Of a stretch of DNA of 64,000 nt, positions 24,077 to 33,259 are shown one piece after another. The position numbers and the translations under genes are program-made. The notes below the pieces were generated by a model, which had not been told where the DNA came from, searched no databases, and worked only from the letters and a program-made list of their open reading frames with translations. Positions within the stretch are counted from its first letter, which is position 1. Each line of letters opens with the position of its first letter. The DNA is taken from assembly GCA_001910725.1 (NCBI GenBank), contig MJGA01000050.1:53715-117714 (forward strand), given 5' to 3'. This DNA comes from Phanerodontia chrysosporium (lineage: Eukaryota; Basidiomycota; Agaricomycetes; Polyporales; Phanerochaetaceae).

Positions 24077-24482
24077 GATTATAACCTCTGCCCTCTAAGG
24101 GCACACTGCCTCACTAAACTCCAACTTCTTTCCATTTGCACACTTGGACTCAAGTGTAATTTCCCAAGGTTATCCTCTGGATTAGTATAGCTGTTCAACA
24201 CAGCAATCAGCACTAACACATATCATTGTCAGCAGCTCTACCATAGACTAAATCTGTGAGACAGGCCCTTGTAAAGATGGATATGGTAGTATGTAAGCAC
24301 ATCACATTATGATTTGGTTCAACAGTGCACTTCAGTGGACACATTACAGGGGTTTATTCCCCTTGGTAGTAAAAGATAGCTGTTGAGCTTTTAAACTCAA
24401 TCTAGATGTCCTACCAAATTTGCACAATAGTGGTGGTTTTTGGCCCCCATATCTCTAGCTATAAATTGTAGTATGTACCTAG
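24077..24482. other. AT-rich stretch without a gene
   Basis: Non-coding, no motif recognised. It is the left flank of the split minus-strand LTR-C. Confidence 0.5.
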
Positions 24483-24795
24483 TGTTGCAGAGCAAAGGCT
24501 CAATACTGCACAAGGAAGGGCGAATGGGGAGGTCAACAATGAGGTGCAGCAGAGCGGGTCACGCAGTAACGAACAAACTTACGCAGCTATCTGTATTGGC
24601 CAAAAGATTGAGATGATGGACAGGAGCAAGAAGAGCTACTCTTATATACTATTGTACTCTAGAGCAGGCTGTACAGTTACATAAGCTGATGGGCAGTGCT
24701 CAGCATAGCTGGTGAGGCTGTGACGTGGACTGCATGGCGAGGCTGTACCGGGGCTGTGTCATGAGGCTGCATCAGCTGGTAGTGTTCCAAGGCTG
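24483..24795 (-). repeat. LTR-C, minus strand, 3' half (left of MULE)
   Basis: Read on the minus strand this is the second half of an LTR-C, from ...CAGCCTTGG to ...CTGCAACA at 24483. The other half is at 28165-28494. It differs from all other copies because the 60-nt intron-like unit is missing: the leader has a single copy of the 18-bp repeat (24587-24606) joined directly to the sequence that follows the second copy elsewhere. Confidence 0.85.
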
Positions 24796-24979
24796 GGAAT
24801 TGCTAATCGCACTGGAGAATATTAGAGCAGAGAATGAAATGAGGTGCCTATCCCCGATGTCGGCATCAGGGACTGCCCTATTTCTCGTAGACGTACATAT
24901 TCCCTGACTTCAAATACCTTACACGCTTTATATACAACTATACACTACCGTATACATTTTTCCCCCTTCTAATCAGCCA

Positions 24980-27584
24980 ATGTCTCCTCCATGGGTAAAC
25001 TTCCGCCCCATGAGGAAAGCACCACCCATAAAGGGCGACGGCATCCCTCACCACTTGCGGCTGTCTAAGGAGGAGCAGAATGCGATGGCGGATCATGTCT
25101 CCCTGCTGGAAATGGACGGAGGGAGGTTTAAATATACTCAGAACAATCAAGGTGCGCATATAGCCATTGTTTCAGGCTGCACAAGTCAGCACCCATATGG
25201 CCGCCCATTGCTCATTGGTTCTGGATTCTAGACCGCGCCTTTGACACTCTCGAGGCACTCCAGGTCCATGTTCCTGGATTCAATGTTCGAGAAGTGAACT
25301 CAAAGCTGTCGATACAGTACAGCAGCCACAGTATTATTGGGTCAATAAACAAGAGTTTAAAGAAAGAGTACTGGCAGTGGACAAAAATCTACCAGTGTGC
25401 ATGCTCAGTCAACTACGAGAGTTCCACCTACCGCCCTTCAAAAAAGCGCATGACTGGCTGAAGGAGAATAGGGTATATGTGTTGGGTGAAGATAGTTAGT
25501 ACACATGAAAGCGGTGCGAGCCTTGCACTTTTCTCTGTCAGACACTTCTGATTGCATTTTCTTTCTCACCAGCTGCTGTCCATGATGCATGTGTGCTCGC
25601 CATTGATGAGATATCTGGCATTCTCACACACTCAGAAGCATGCACAGCTGAGGGAGAGATGGAACATGCTCCCTGCATCCCCCTTTACTCTGATCTCCGT
25701 ACTTTTGCTCTGGATCTGGTGTGCCGCCACATGCCCCTTACCCAGATCCAGATCGAATGCCGCGCATTCTCCAGCAAGCGCTGGGGCAGTGCTGTTGGAG
25801 ATCTGCACTACCAATATATTCTCACATCACAAGATTCTACATCAATATACCGAACTTACCGGTGCGAGAACGGCATGCTGCAGCGTACACGCCCAGAAGA
25901 CAACCTTGACAAGTGGTTCCATGCTGTTGATCCCCTTCCCGCCATTTCTCAGCTCACAGAAGCACTTATCTACTATCAGCCCCATATTCCTGGAGAGAAC
26001 GATCACTTTGTTTTGCTCCTATCAACTTCCAAGCAGCGTCAGCTGGCATGGCAATACGGTCACAAGTGCTAGCTGATCATGAATGATACCTTCGGAGTCT
26101 GTTCTGCCTGACTCCTTCTCTTCATCTTGATGGTCATCAATGATTCCAACCATGGCATCCCTGTCGCGTGGTACTTCTTTTCTGCAAAGAAGAATCACAC
26201 TCGTGTTCATACAAGCTACGATGGTGCTATCTTGTCTAATGGGGTCTGGCGGTTCAAGGAGGCGCTTGGGCGCAATGCCGCCAATGAAAAGTTTGAGATC
26301 ACGGTAGCAAATACCGACAACAATTCTCGTGAGCAGACTGCCATCAGCAATGCATTTCCAAATGTCACCCTATTGTTATGCTCCTTCCACACTTGGCAGT
26401 CATGGCGTGCTGCCCTGAACAAGCATCTCTGCGCTATTCCCAAGGATGAAGCTCGAGATGACGTTCGAGAAGATCTTGGTGACCTCCTGAAAGATCTGAT
26501 CAATAAGATCACTAACTATAGGCAAGCACTCTCATGCTACAATGCTTTCATGATGACATTCCGCCAGCAGCTTAATGATGCTACTGAGCTGACTCGCAAG
26601 CAGGCTCAGGGTGCTCTTAGCTTCCTTGGATACCTTGGCGGCTACATGCGCAGTGAGGCATACTGGCGGATGTGGTCAGCAGCGGGCCCAGTCGAGGCAT
26701 CAAAGCATCTAAACATGACGCCGCAGCAAGTTCCACGTACTACCAATCACCTCGAGTCTCTCAATGGTCGAGTTAAGTGAAAATATTTTGTGCCCTACCT
26801 GGTCTCTGGCCGCCTTCCTCATGCAGACATGTACATTCTCAAGCTTATCCAAGACGTTGTTCCCTGCATTTTAGACGAGCACAAAGCCTGCTACTCTCTC
26901 GAGCGGTACACGCATCAAATCACACTTCGTTGCAATCTCATGACCATCCATCATCTCAGCCGAATTGAGTCATCGACCAATCCAAGCTCGGAGGACGTTC
27001 ATTCATCAGACTATAACGGTTCTCCACGCTACACCCTATCTAGTCCATCAGTTCACTCAACGGATGCTGATCAGAACGCTGATGGAACTGAGACTGACGA
27101 CGACGGAAACGAGGCGCTTCACGTCACTGCCGCCAGCCATTCTAATGCTGTGTCTGATGGTTCCTTTCTTGTTGCATATGACTCTCATGCTTCTCCGACT
27201 GCCGGAGCCCCTGCAGACCATGGCTCCCTATCAGAATCTTTGTTTAGTAATCTCAGGGCTTTACTGACATCTCCGCAGCTGAACTTGGCACCGACACCCC
27301 AATCTCCATTGCTAGCATCTGCAGAAGCCGACGACTGGTGCTTTCATCTCTCTTCTATGTTGCCGCCCGAGAATGATGGATACAACTATGAGGACGATAA
27401 CGCGATGCTTTTGGATGACAATCTGAGTCTTGGCTTGAAGTCTCTATCTCTGGTGATTGGTCAGCGCAGCTTAAGTCCAGCCCCAATCTTATTTTCCGGA
27501 TCAATCAAATGTGCCAATTATGAAGCTATCGCACATCGTGAACTCTTGGTAGGCGAAGATGAGGTTGCCAAGGCTCTGCGGTGA
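24980..27584 (+). pseudogene. MULE transposase, interrupted by stops
   Basis: Cut-and-paste transposase of the Mutator/MULE group. The N-terminal part (24980-25500) is in other frames and includes YQCACSVNYESSTYRPSKK, like the Cys-rich lead-in of FAR1/MULE proteins. The core (25593-27584) keeps one frame: IMNDTFGV holds the first catalytic Asp (~26080), TDNNSREQTAISNAFPNVTLLLCSFHTW holds the second Asp and the C-x2-H signature (~26315-26400), and TTNHLESLNGRVK (~26740) is the usual closing motif. Three in-frame stops (26070, ~26108 and 26778) each fit a single C-to-T change of CAG or CGA. After 26790 an acidic Ser/Thr-rich tail of about 230 codons has no known domain. Confidence 0.85.
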
Positions 27585-28164
27585 CTTCTGACTCTGGGGC
27601 ATACTATGGAATCTCTTTCCCACCACATGTCCCCTGCAATCCGTGAGTGCCTTTCTGAACAGCCTCCATCTTCGCTTCCACTTCCAGACCCTGATGCACC
27701 CTCTCCATCTGTCCATGCATCTGTCTCTCCTGATGTCGAGCTAGGCTTGCAGCCCATGCTCAGACTGCAGCCGTTTGATGCTCAGCATAAGGAGAAACGG
27801 AAGCCGTCGTACAATACTAGATAGTAGCCTTAATAGCAGCCTTCATGCACATGTCTTCAGAATATCGAGTTCCATTACAAGAGCATCATCTTGCGTCGAT
27901 ACAGCAATTATCAAGCGAGAGTCCCAGATTATATTTGAAAGTACTTGGTCAAGCGGTGAAGAGTGCTCCAGGGTCCTCGAGACCCCGAAGACTACCCACC
28001 ACCTCACACTGCCCACCACCCAAGGCATCCACTGCACCCTGCAAATCACCCAGCTTGCACCGAGCACCAAGCACCGGGCACCACTGAAGTGCACTGCTCA
28101 CCGCTCACCACTGAGCAGGTGCCTAAGCAGAGTTTGAAGTTTCCCCGGTGCGTGTAGAACGTCC
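27585..28164 (+). other. MULE 3' non-coding end
   Basis: Open fragments such as 27606-27824 are proline- and serine-rich and give no domain. The last ~25 bp form the right inverted repeat. Confidence 0.55.
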
Positions 28165-28494
28165 CCAAGGCTGCATTAGGCCGAGGCTGTGTCATCAGAA
28201 TGATCAGCTCAGTTGTCTCGGCGAGGGGAGTCATCAGGGATGACAGTACCTCCTCAGCAATCTGGTGAGCTGGTTGCAAGGCAGACCGGTGATCTGAGCA
28301 GTGTCTGAGCACGTAGCAGAATGTGCTGGCATCCATGGGTGATGTGCTATCAGGGTGCTGGTGCTGAATGGCCAGGTGCTGAGTATGGGCAGTTAGGACT
28401 CCAAACAGCACGAGGGCTGCTCGCTTGTTGGATTAATCAAGAAAAATAGCCAACAATTGGCAAAAAATAGGGCTATGCCATCACATCTGTGACA
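28165..28494 (-). repeat. LTR-C, minus strand, 5' half (right of MULE)
   Basis: On the minus strand it starts TGTCACAGATGTGATGG at 28494 and runs to ...AATGCAGCC, where the MULE interrupts it. Together with 24483-24795 it makes one LTR-C. Outer flanks CCTAG and CTTTG match at three of five positions, so its own duplication is uncertain. Confidence 0.85.
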
Positions 28495-29267
28495 CTTTGC
28501 TCAGTATGCTCAGTATGCAATTCCCCCTTTCACTAGTATCATAGTGAACTGATAGGGCCTACTTTGTAGCTAAGTCAGTTGCTAAGCTACACTACCGTGG
28601 GTGAAACAATAGCCTGACTGTGGCTCAAAGATTGCTTGTCATTTGAAGTACCACTTATGGCCTATATATACATGTGGAGGCTATTTGAAATTGAAGAGAG
28701 TGAGAATAAAGAAGCTGAAAAAGGAAGTAAACATTTGTTATTAGAAAGAAACCAGAATAAACTAGATTATTCAGTCCTCTTCTGCCTGTTTCTGATATAT
28801 TCTGGTCAGTTCCTACTGTTAAGCCAAGCATATGCTGAGCAATCTGGAATATTTGTTCCATTTCCACAAATTCTGCCATGTTCTGGCTGCTGGAAGTGAA
28901 GGAATAGTCTGTTTCTGGAACGTTTCACAAGATTCTGAAGAATTCTAAGGCATTCTGAGAGGCTTAATATAAATACAAGTTGATAACATCATTTACTGTT
29001 TCTTATGTACATCTTATACGTATATATTAACTGCTAAATGCTGTTAATTATTGGTCTTTGCGCCTATTTGTTGCAACAACTAGGGTGCAAATATACCTAG
29101 TATCATGAATAAGCAGCTATGGACTATAGCTTACCTCTTCAACATTCTGCATGACCTAGTGCCAGACATTTTTGGCACTTGTTAATGTTCCCAATGTGAA
29201 CATGTGCTTCTTTGCTTTATGCATATCTACTCTGAGAGGCCATCATTGGGTGATCAAAGGACCATAA
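28495..29267. other. AT-rich old sequence, possibly a decayed LTR
   Basis: No supported gene. Around 28880-29000 a TCTGGAACGTTTC...GAATTCTAAGGCATTCTGAG run precedes CTTAATATAAATAC, reminiscent of the U3-TATA layout of family B LTRs and perhaps belonging to the Copia fragment that follows. Not provable by eye. Confidence 0.35.
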
Positions 29268-29711
29268 ATGACATTTACGGGAGATAGCAGTGGTAAAGAG
29301 ACTATTCTCACTTTGGCACATTTTCACAAGCTTGAGGATTTTTATTTCATCCATGCAAATATTATAAACTCTCCACCACTACCACATAAAAACACCTTGT
29401 TTGCTGTGGCAGCTATCGAGCCTTTCGATCTCTGGCATGAATGCTTCAGTCATGTTGGTAAGAAAGCTATTGAGCACCTACCTGGCAATGTGAAATGTGT
29501 GCCTCAATGACTTAAGGCACCAGCTAACTTGTCACCATGCGAGCGCTGTGAGTTTGGCAAATCTTGCTGAAATCTCTTTTTGCCATGTACCAAGCATCCT
29601 TTGGACTTGGTGCACATGGATCTTGTAGAGTATACATTACTATTGATTAATGGATACAAGTACATGATGACTACTCTTGATAATCATTTCTCTTTCAGTG
29701 TTGTCTGGTAC
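29268..29711 (+). pseudogene. Copia pre-integrase/integrase fragment
   Basis: Reads HKNTLFAVAAIEPFDLWHECFSHVGKKAIEHLPG, then CERCEFGKSC and DLVHMDLVEYTLLLINGYKYMMTTLDNHFSFSVVWY. These are the HHCC module and the first catalytic Asp of a Copia integrase. Two stops are present. It is cut at 29711 by the LTR of element B and does not reappear on the far side within the window. Confidence 0.75.
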
Positions 29712-29950
29712 TGTCACAGTTTCTCATCTCAACCCTTAGAGTTAGGGGTAACAGGTGACAGAAGCGATTACTCTGAACTGTGACATGTAGAAGCGCTGGA
29801 GTGACAGCACTAGGCTTGGGGCTGGTCACGTAATACAGCGGTCACGTGATGCGCACATGTGCAGTATTCCAGGGTTACATGATCGAAGGTCTAGAAGTAG
29901 GCAAGGGTTTAAAAGCGCCAAGACACTTCGGAATGGACTAGAAAGTCCTG
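29712..29950 (+). repeat. 5' LTR of element B, first part
   Basis: Matches 4533-4770 of the solo LTR-B. It ends with the TCCTG duplication made by element C. Confidence 0.9.
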
Positions 29951-30410
29951 TGTCACGGATGTGACGGTGCTGCCCTATTTTTCGCCGATTTTTGGCTATT
30001 TTCCTCGATTAATCCAACGGGCGAGCAGCCCTCGTACCGTCTGGAGTCCTAGCCGCCCACACTCAGCGCCTGGCCACTCAGCGCCAGCGCCCTGATGGCG
30101 CATCACCTCTAGACGCCAGCGCATCCCGCTGCGCGCTCAGACACCGCCCGGATCACCGGTCTGCCTTGCAACCGGTTCCCCGGATCGCCGAGGAGGCACT
30201 GTCATCCCGGATGACTCCCCTCGCCGAGCTGATCAGCCTGATGACACAGCCTCGGCCCGACGCAGCCTTGAGACACTGCCAGCTGACACAGCCTCGTGAC
30301 ATAGCCCCCGCACAGCCTCGCCGCGCAGCCCGCATCGCAGCCTCGCTGGCTATGCCAAGCACTGCCCATCAGCTTAGGTAATCGTAAAGCCTGCCCTAAA
30401 GGACTTGTAG

Positions 30411-30417
30411 TATATAA
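30411..30417 (+). promoter_or_regulatory. TATA box of element C LTR
   Basis: TAGTATATAAGGGTAGC is kept at the same place in other LTR-C copies (near 5715, 21940, 41440 and 42310). Transcription would start about 25-35 bp downstream, near 30445, which defines the R region. Confidence 0.6.
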
Positions 30418-30472
30418 GGGTAGCTCCCCTCGCTCCTGTCCGTCATCTCGACCTCTTGGTCAATACGGACAG

Positions 30473-30532
30473 GTAAGCCCGTCACTTGTATTGTAGCATA
30501 CAACACTAATAGAACTTGGTCAATACGGACAG
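30473..30532 (+). other. Candidate 60-nt intron in the C leader, bounded by an 18-bp direct repeat
   Basis: The 18-mer CTTGGTCAATACGGACAG lies at 30455-30472 and again at 30515-30532, exactly 60 nt apart. GTAAGCCC follows the first copy (good donor), CACTAATAG lies about 25 nt before the end (branch-site-like), and the second copy ends in CAG (acceptor). Splicing would remove exactly one 60-nt unit and leave one 18-mer. The 3' LTR and the copies near 5780, 41500 and 42380 keep donor and acceptor; 21485 and 23044 have mutated donors. The minus-strand copy at 24587 lacks the unit precisely. Size and signals match fungal introns. Splicing itself is inferred. Confidence 0.5.
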
Positions 30533-30743
30533 CTGAACAAGTTTGTTCGTCGCTGCGTGACTCGCTCCGCCACGCCTCGTCGTCGACCTCCCCACTTGTC
30601 CTCCCTCGTGAAGCGTTGAGCCCTAGCTCCGCGACATTAGGTCGAGATCTTTTGGGTGCCCTAGGCATTTTTCCCCTACCGCTCCCCCCACAAATACCGT
30701 TTAAAAAAGTTTATCCCCACCGATTAAAGCGAGTACGTCGTAG

Positions 30744-31481
30744 TCGAGCAGCCTGCTCACTCCATACACGTTGCTGAGGCTTGCATTTGCAGTGCCGAAA
30801 GACGTCCAACTCAAGGACCGCATCCCCCAGCGCATCTTTGACCGCCTCCAACGTCGTCGCGAGGCCGGCAACCCTGTCAAGTGGACAGACCGCAAAGTCA
30901 AGGCGGTCGTCAAGTACGTCTCCACGCTCCCGACGCCTCCACCCTCCGTTCCCTCCATCAACTGGACTGCTGTCCGCGAGGCTCGTGAAGCCAAACAGCG
31001 CATAGGCAACCGCATCCGCGAGCAGCGCCAACGCGAGGCGCAAGAAGCCCAGGCCGCCGTAGCTGCCTCCTCCTCGAAGCTCAGTTTGGCAGAGCGCCTC
31101 AGCGCCGCCCCGACGTACGAGCCCATCGCCCGCAAGCCCATCGGCATCGACATCCCCAAGTACTCCCCCACTGACCTCGTCGGCATCTTCACGCCTAAGC
31201 TCGACGCAACCATCAAGCGTCTCAAGGCCGTCGAAGAAGTCGACTTGTTTCACCTCGTCAGCAGCGACCGCGCACACGGTGTCTGCCAGCTGCTCGAACG
31301 CCTTCGGCAGATCCGCGCCGAGCTCAGTCGTCTCGCCCCCACCACCACGTTTAAGGAGTGGCACCAATACGAGCTCGGACTCGCTCAAATCGGTGACATT
31401 CCGTTTGTCGGTTTAAGGCGTAACTTCCGCCGCATCGTGGGAGAGCTAGATATCGTGTACCGGGCTGGCTACTTTGATTAA
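30744..31481 (+). CDS. Element C upstream ORF (ORF0), no ATG, function unknown
   Basis: Open for 245 codons after a TAG at 30741-30743, ending at the TAA at 31479-31481. It contains no ATG, and near-cognate codons CTG, ACG, TTG, CTG and GTG cluster at 30753-30794. The protein is basic and helical: KWTDRKVKAVVKYVSTLP, an Arg/Gln/Glu/Ala-rich helix around EAKQRIGNRIREQRQREAQ, then SLAERLSAAPTYEPI and a C-terminal helical block with CQLLERLRQIRAEL. I recognise no domain. Element B has a similarly placed open frame. It could be an N-terminal extension of gag made by frameshifting, a non-AUG-initiated protein, or leader sequence that happens to be open. Confidence 0.45.
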   Translation, partial: SSSLLTPYTLLRLAFAVPKDVQLKDRIPQRIFDRLQRRREAGNPVKWTDRKVKAVVKYVSTLPTPPPSVPSINWTAVREAREAKQRIGNRIREQRQREAQEAQAAVAASSSKLSLAERLSAAPTYEPIARKPIGIDIPKYSPTDLVGIFTPKLDATIKRLKAVEEVDLFHLVSSDRAHGVCQLLERLRQIRAELSRLAPTTTFKEWHQYELGLAQIGDIPFVGLRRNFRRIVGELDIVYRAGYFD

Positions 31482-31905
31482 ATAATACATTTTTGTCGCT
31501 CTGGATTTCGATTGCTCGAATTGCCCGCACTTCTTCGGGCGAACTATAGAGAACGGTGTCACTGGTGCCGCTGATTTCCACGTCGAGGATAACAACGGGT
31601 CTCGAGAAGTCAGAGATTGCAGCCAACAGCCCTGCCCTCATCGAGAGACTGCCCCTTCGCTACTCCCGGTTCCGCCTAGCGACCGAGAAACGCAATTCGA
31701 GCGCCCTCATTTCGCGCAACGGCTAGAATTCGCCCGCGCCTCCACCACTACCCTGAATACCCCCGATCACAGTCCCCCGGACAGCAGCCACCACTCGTCT
31801 CCTGAGACATCGCTCGGCTCCGTCCTCTCCGATCACGAACCCGCTCCCTCGCCCCTCGATCTCTCTCGCGCTCACTCAGGAGCCAATACTCCCCGTCCCC
31901 CCAAT

Positions 31906-33134
31906 ATGTCCAGCACTCCCGGAGGAGCGCCGCCTGGTCCGGCGCCTCCCGACCCCGTCTCTGCCGCCCTTCTGCAAATGGCCCAGGCCATGACGCAGCT
32001 CACCAACACGGTCAATACTCTGGCCCAGACTATTGGTGCCAATCGGACAACGGTCAACGCTACGGTCAACGCCAACAAGGAACTGCCCTTCGTCGAGAAG
32101 CCCGTCCCATTCAAGGGTAAGGGCTCTGACACGGCCCGTCTCTTCCGCGCCGCCTACCGCATCTACGCCGATGGGCAACCGGAAAAGTTCGGCAAGCGCG
32201 ACGTCAACGGCAACCTCGAACGCGACCCCAACACCGGACAGATCATGGTAGACGGCCAGAAGTGGATCGTTGGCGCCCTCTCCTTCATGCAGGACGAAGC
32301 CGCCGAATGGGCACGGCAATACATCGAGCAAGCGGCAGACGACACTCAGTTGTTCGGAGGTTCCCGCGCCCAATTCTGGGAGGCTTTCAAGAACCGGTTC
32401 GAGCCCGTCGACGAGAAGGCCGAGGCCCTCAGCAAGCTACAGGCGTGCACGCAAGGCAATCGTCGGTTCGCGGAGTTCTTTGCGGAGTTCCAAGCCCTCG
32501 CCGGCCGCACGAAGCTCACCCCGGAAGACCTGGCAGCCCGGCTACGGACGAAGTTTAATAAGGACTACCTCGAACGGATCTCGTACATGGTCAACCCCGC
32601 TACCGGCAAAGGCCCCGAGACGTACGACGAGCTCAAGAACGCGGGTTTCGCCGTCGACCGGTCGAAGGACAAGCTCTCGCAAGACCTCCTAGCACAGCAA
32701 GGCAAGACGTCCTCGACTCCGGCTAGCTCGTCAGCGCGCGCCTTCCGCGACCCGAACGCGATGGACATTGACGCCGCGAACATTGACGAGCTGTTTAAGG
32801 GTCTCACTGGCACGGATCTCAAGCGCCAGTTCGACGCCGTCATGAAGGATCGCTGCAAGGTCTGCGGCTCGAAGTCCCACAAGTCCACGGACCCCGTTCA
32901 CCGTGATTCGGTCTGCAACCACTGCGGCAAGAAAGGTTACTGGTCCCGCGTCTGTCGTGCCCGCCTCGAGGGCAAGCCAAAAACCGCCCCCGCTACCGCC
33001 GCCGTTCGCGCCACGTCTTCGGATACCTCGTCTCAGGACTCTTCGTCTCCGGCCTCCTCGTCTTCTGGCAGCTCGTCTGACGACCAAGCTGCCGCGCTCG
33101 CCGCCCTCCGTGATCAGCTGGCCCTGATATAGAA
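31906..33134 (+). CDS. Element C Gag
   Basis: Capsid/nucleocapsid polyprotein, 408 aa from the first ATG on the predicted transcript. A Pro/Gly-rich start is followed by the Retrotrans_gag-like core: VPFKGKGSDTARLFRAAYRIYADG, FMQDEAAEWARQYIE, FWEAFKNRFEPVDEKAEALSKL and FAEFFAEFQALAGRTKLTPEDL. DPNAMDIDAANIDELF is the common fungal gag linker. The zinc knuckle reads CNHCGKKGYWSRVC (~32911-32952), with Tyr where His should bind zinc, a single C-to-T change (CAC to TAC). The frame is open upstream to 31486 without an ATG. Stop TAG at 33130-33132. Confidence 0.88.
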
Positions 33135-33259
33135 GCAGCTTGGGGGTTTTGCTTAAGGGGCCGGAGTGACGCCGCATCGTCGGTCCCCGTTTCGTCAAGC
33201 CCGGATTCAACTCCGGCACCGTCGCTAGAACCACAGGACCTTTCAGATACCATCCGCTC

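Larger units (their letters stand above)
24796..28164 (+). mobile_element. Mutator-like element (MULE) with 9-bp target duplication
   Basis: A 3369-bp insert that splits a minus-strand LTR-C. CCAAGGCTG occurs at 24787-24795 and again at 28165-28173, and 9 bp is the length made by Mutator-like elements. The ends form imperfect inverted repeats: the left end reads GGAATTGCTAATCGCACTGG and the reverse complement of the right end reads GGACGTTCTACACGCACCGG, 13 of the first 20 positions agreeing. It encodes a MULE transposase. All four lines of evidence agree. Confidence 0.9.
29951..30636 (+). repeat. 5' LTR of element C
   Basis: TGTCACGG...CGCGACA. U3 contains several ATGs; downstream of the TATA box there is none. 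Carries the intron-like unit at 30473-30532. Confidence 0.95.
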
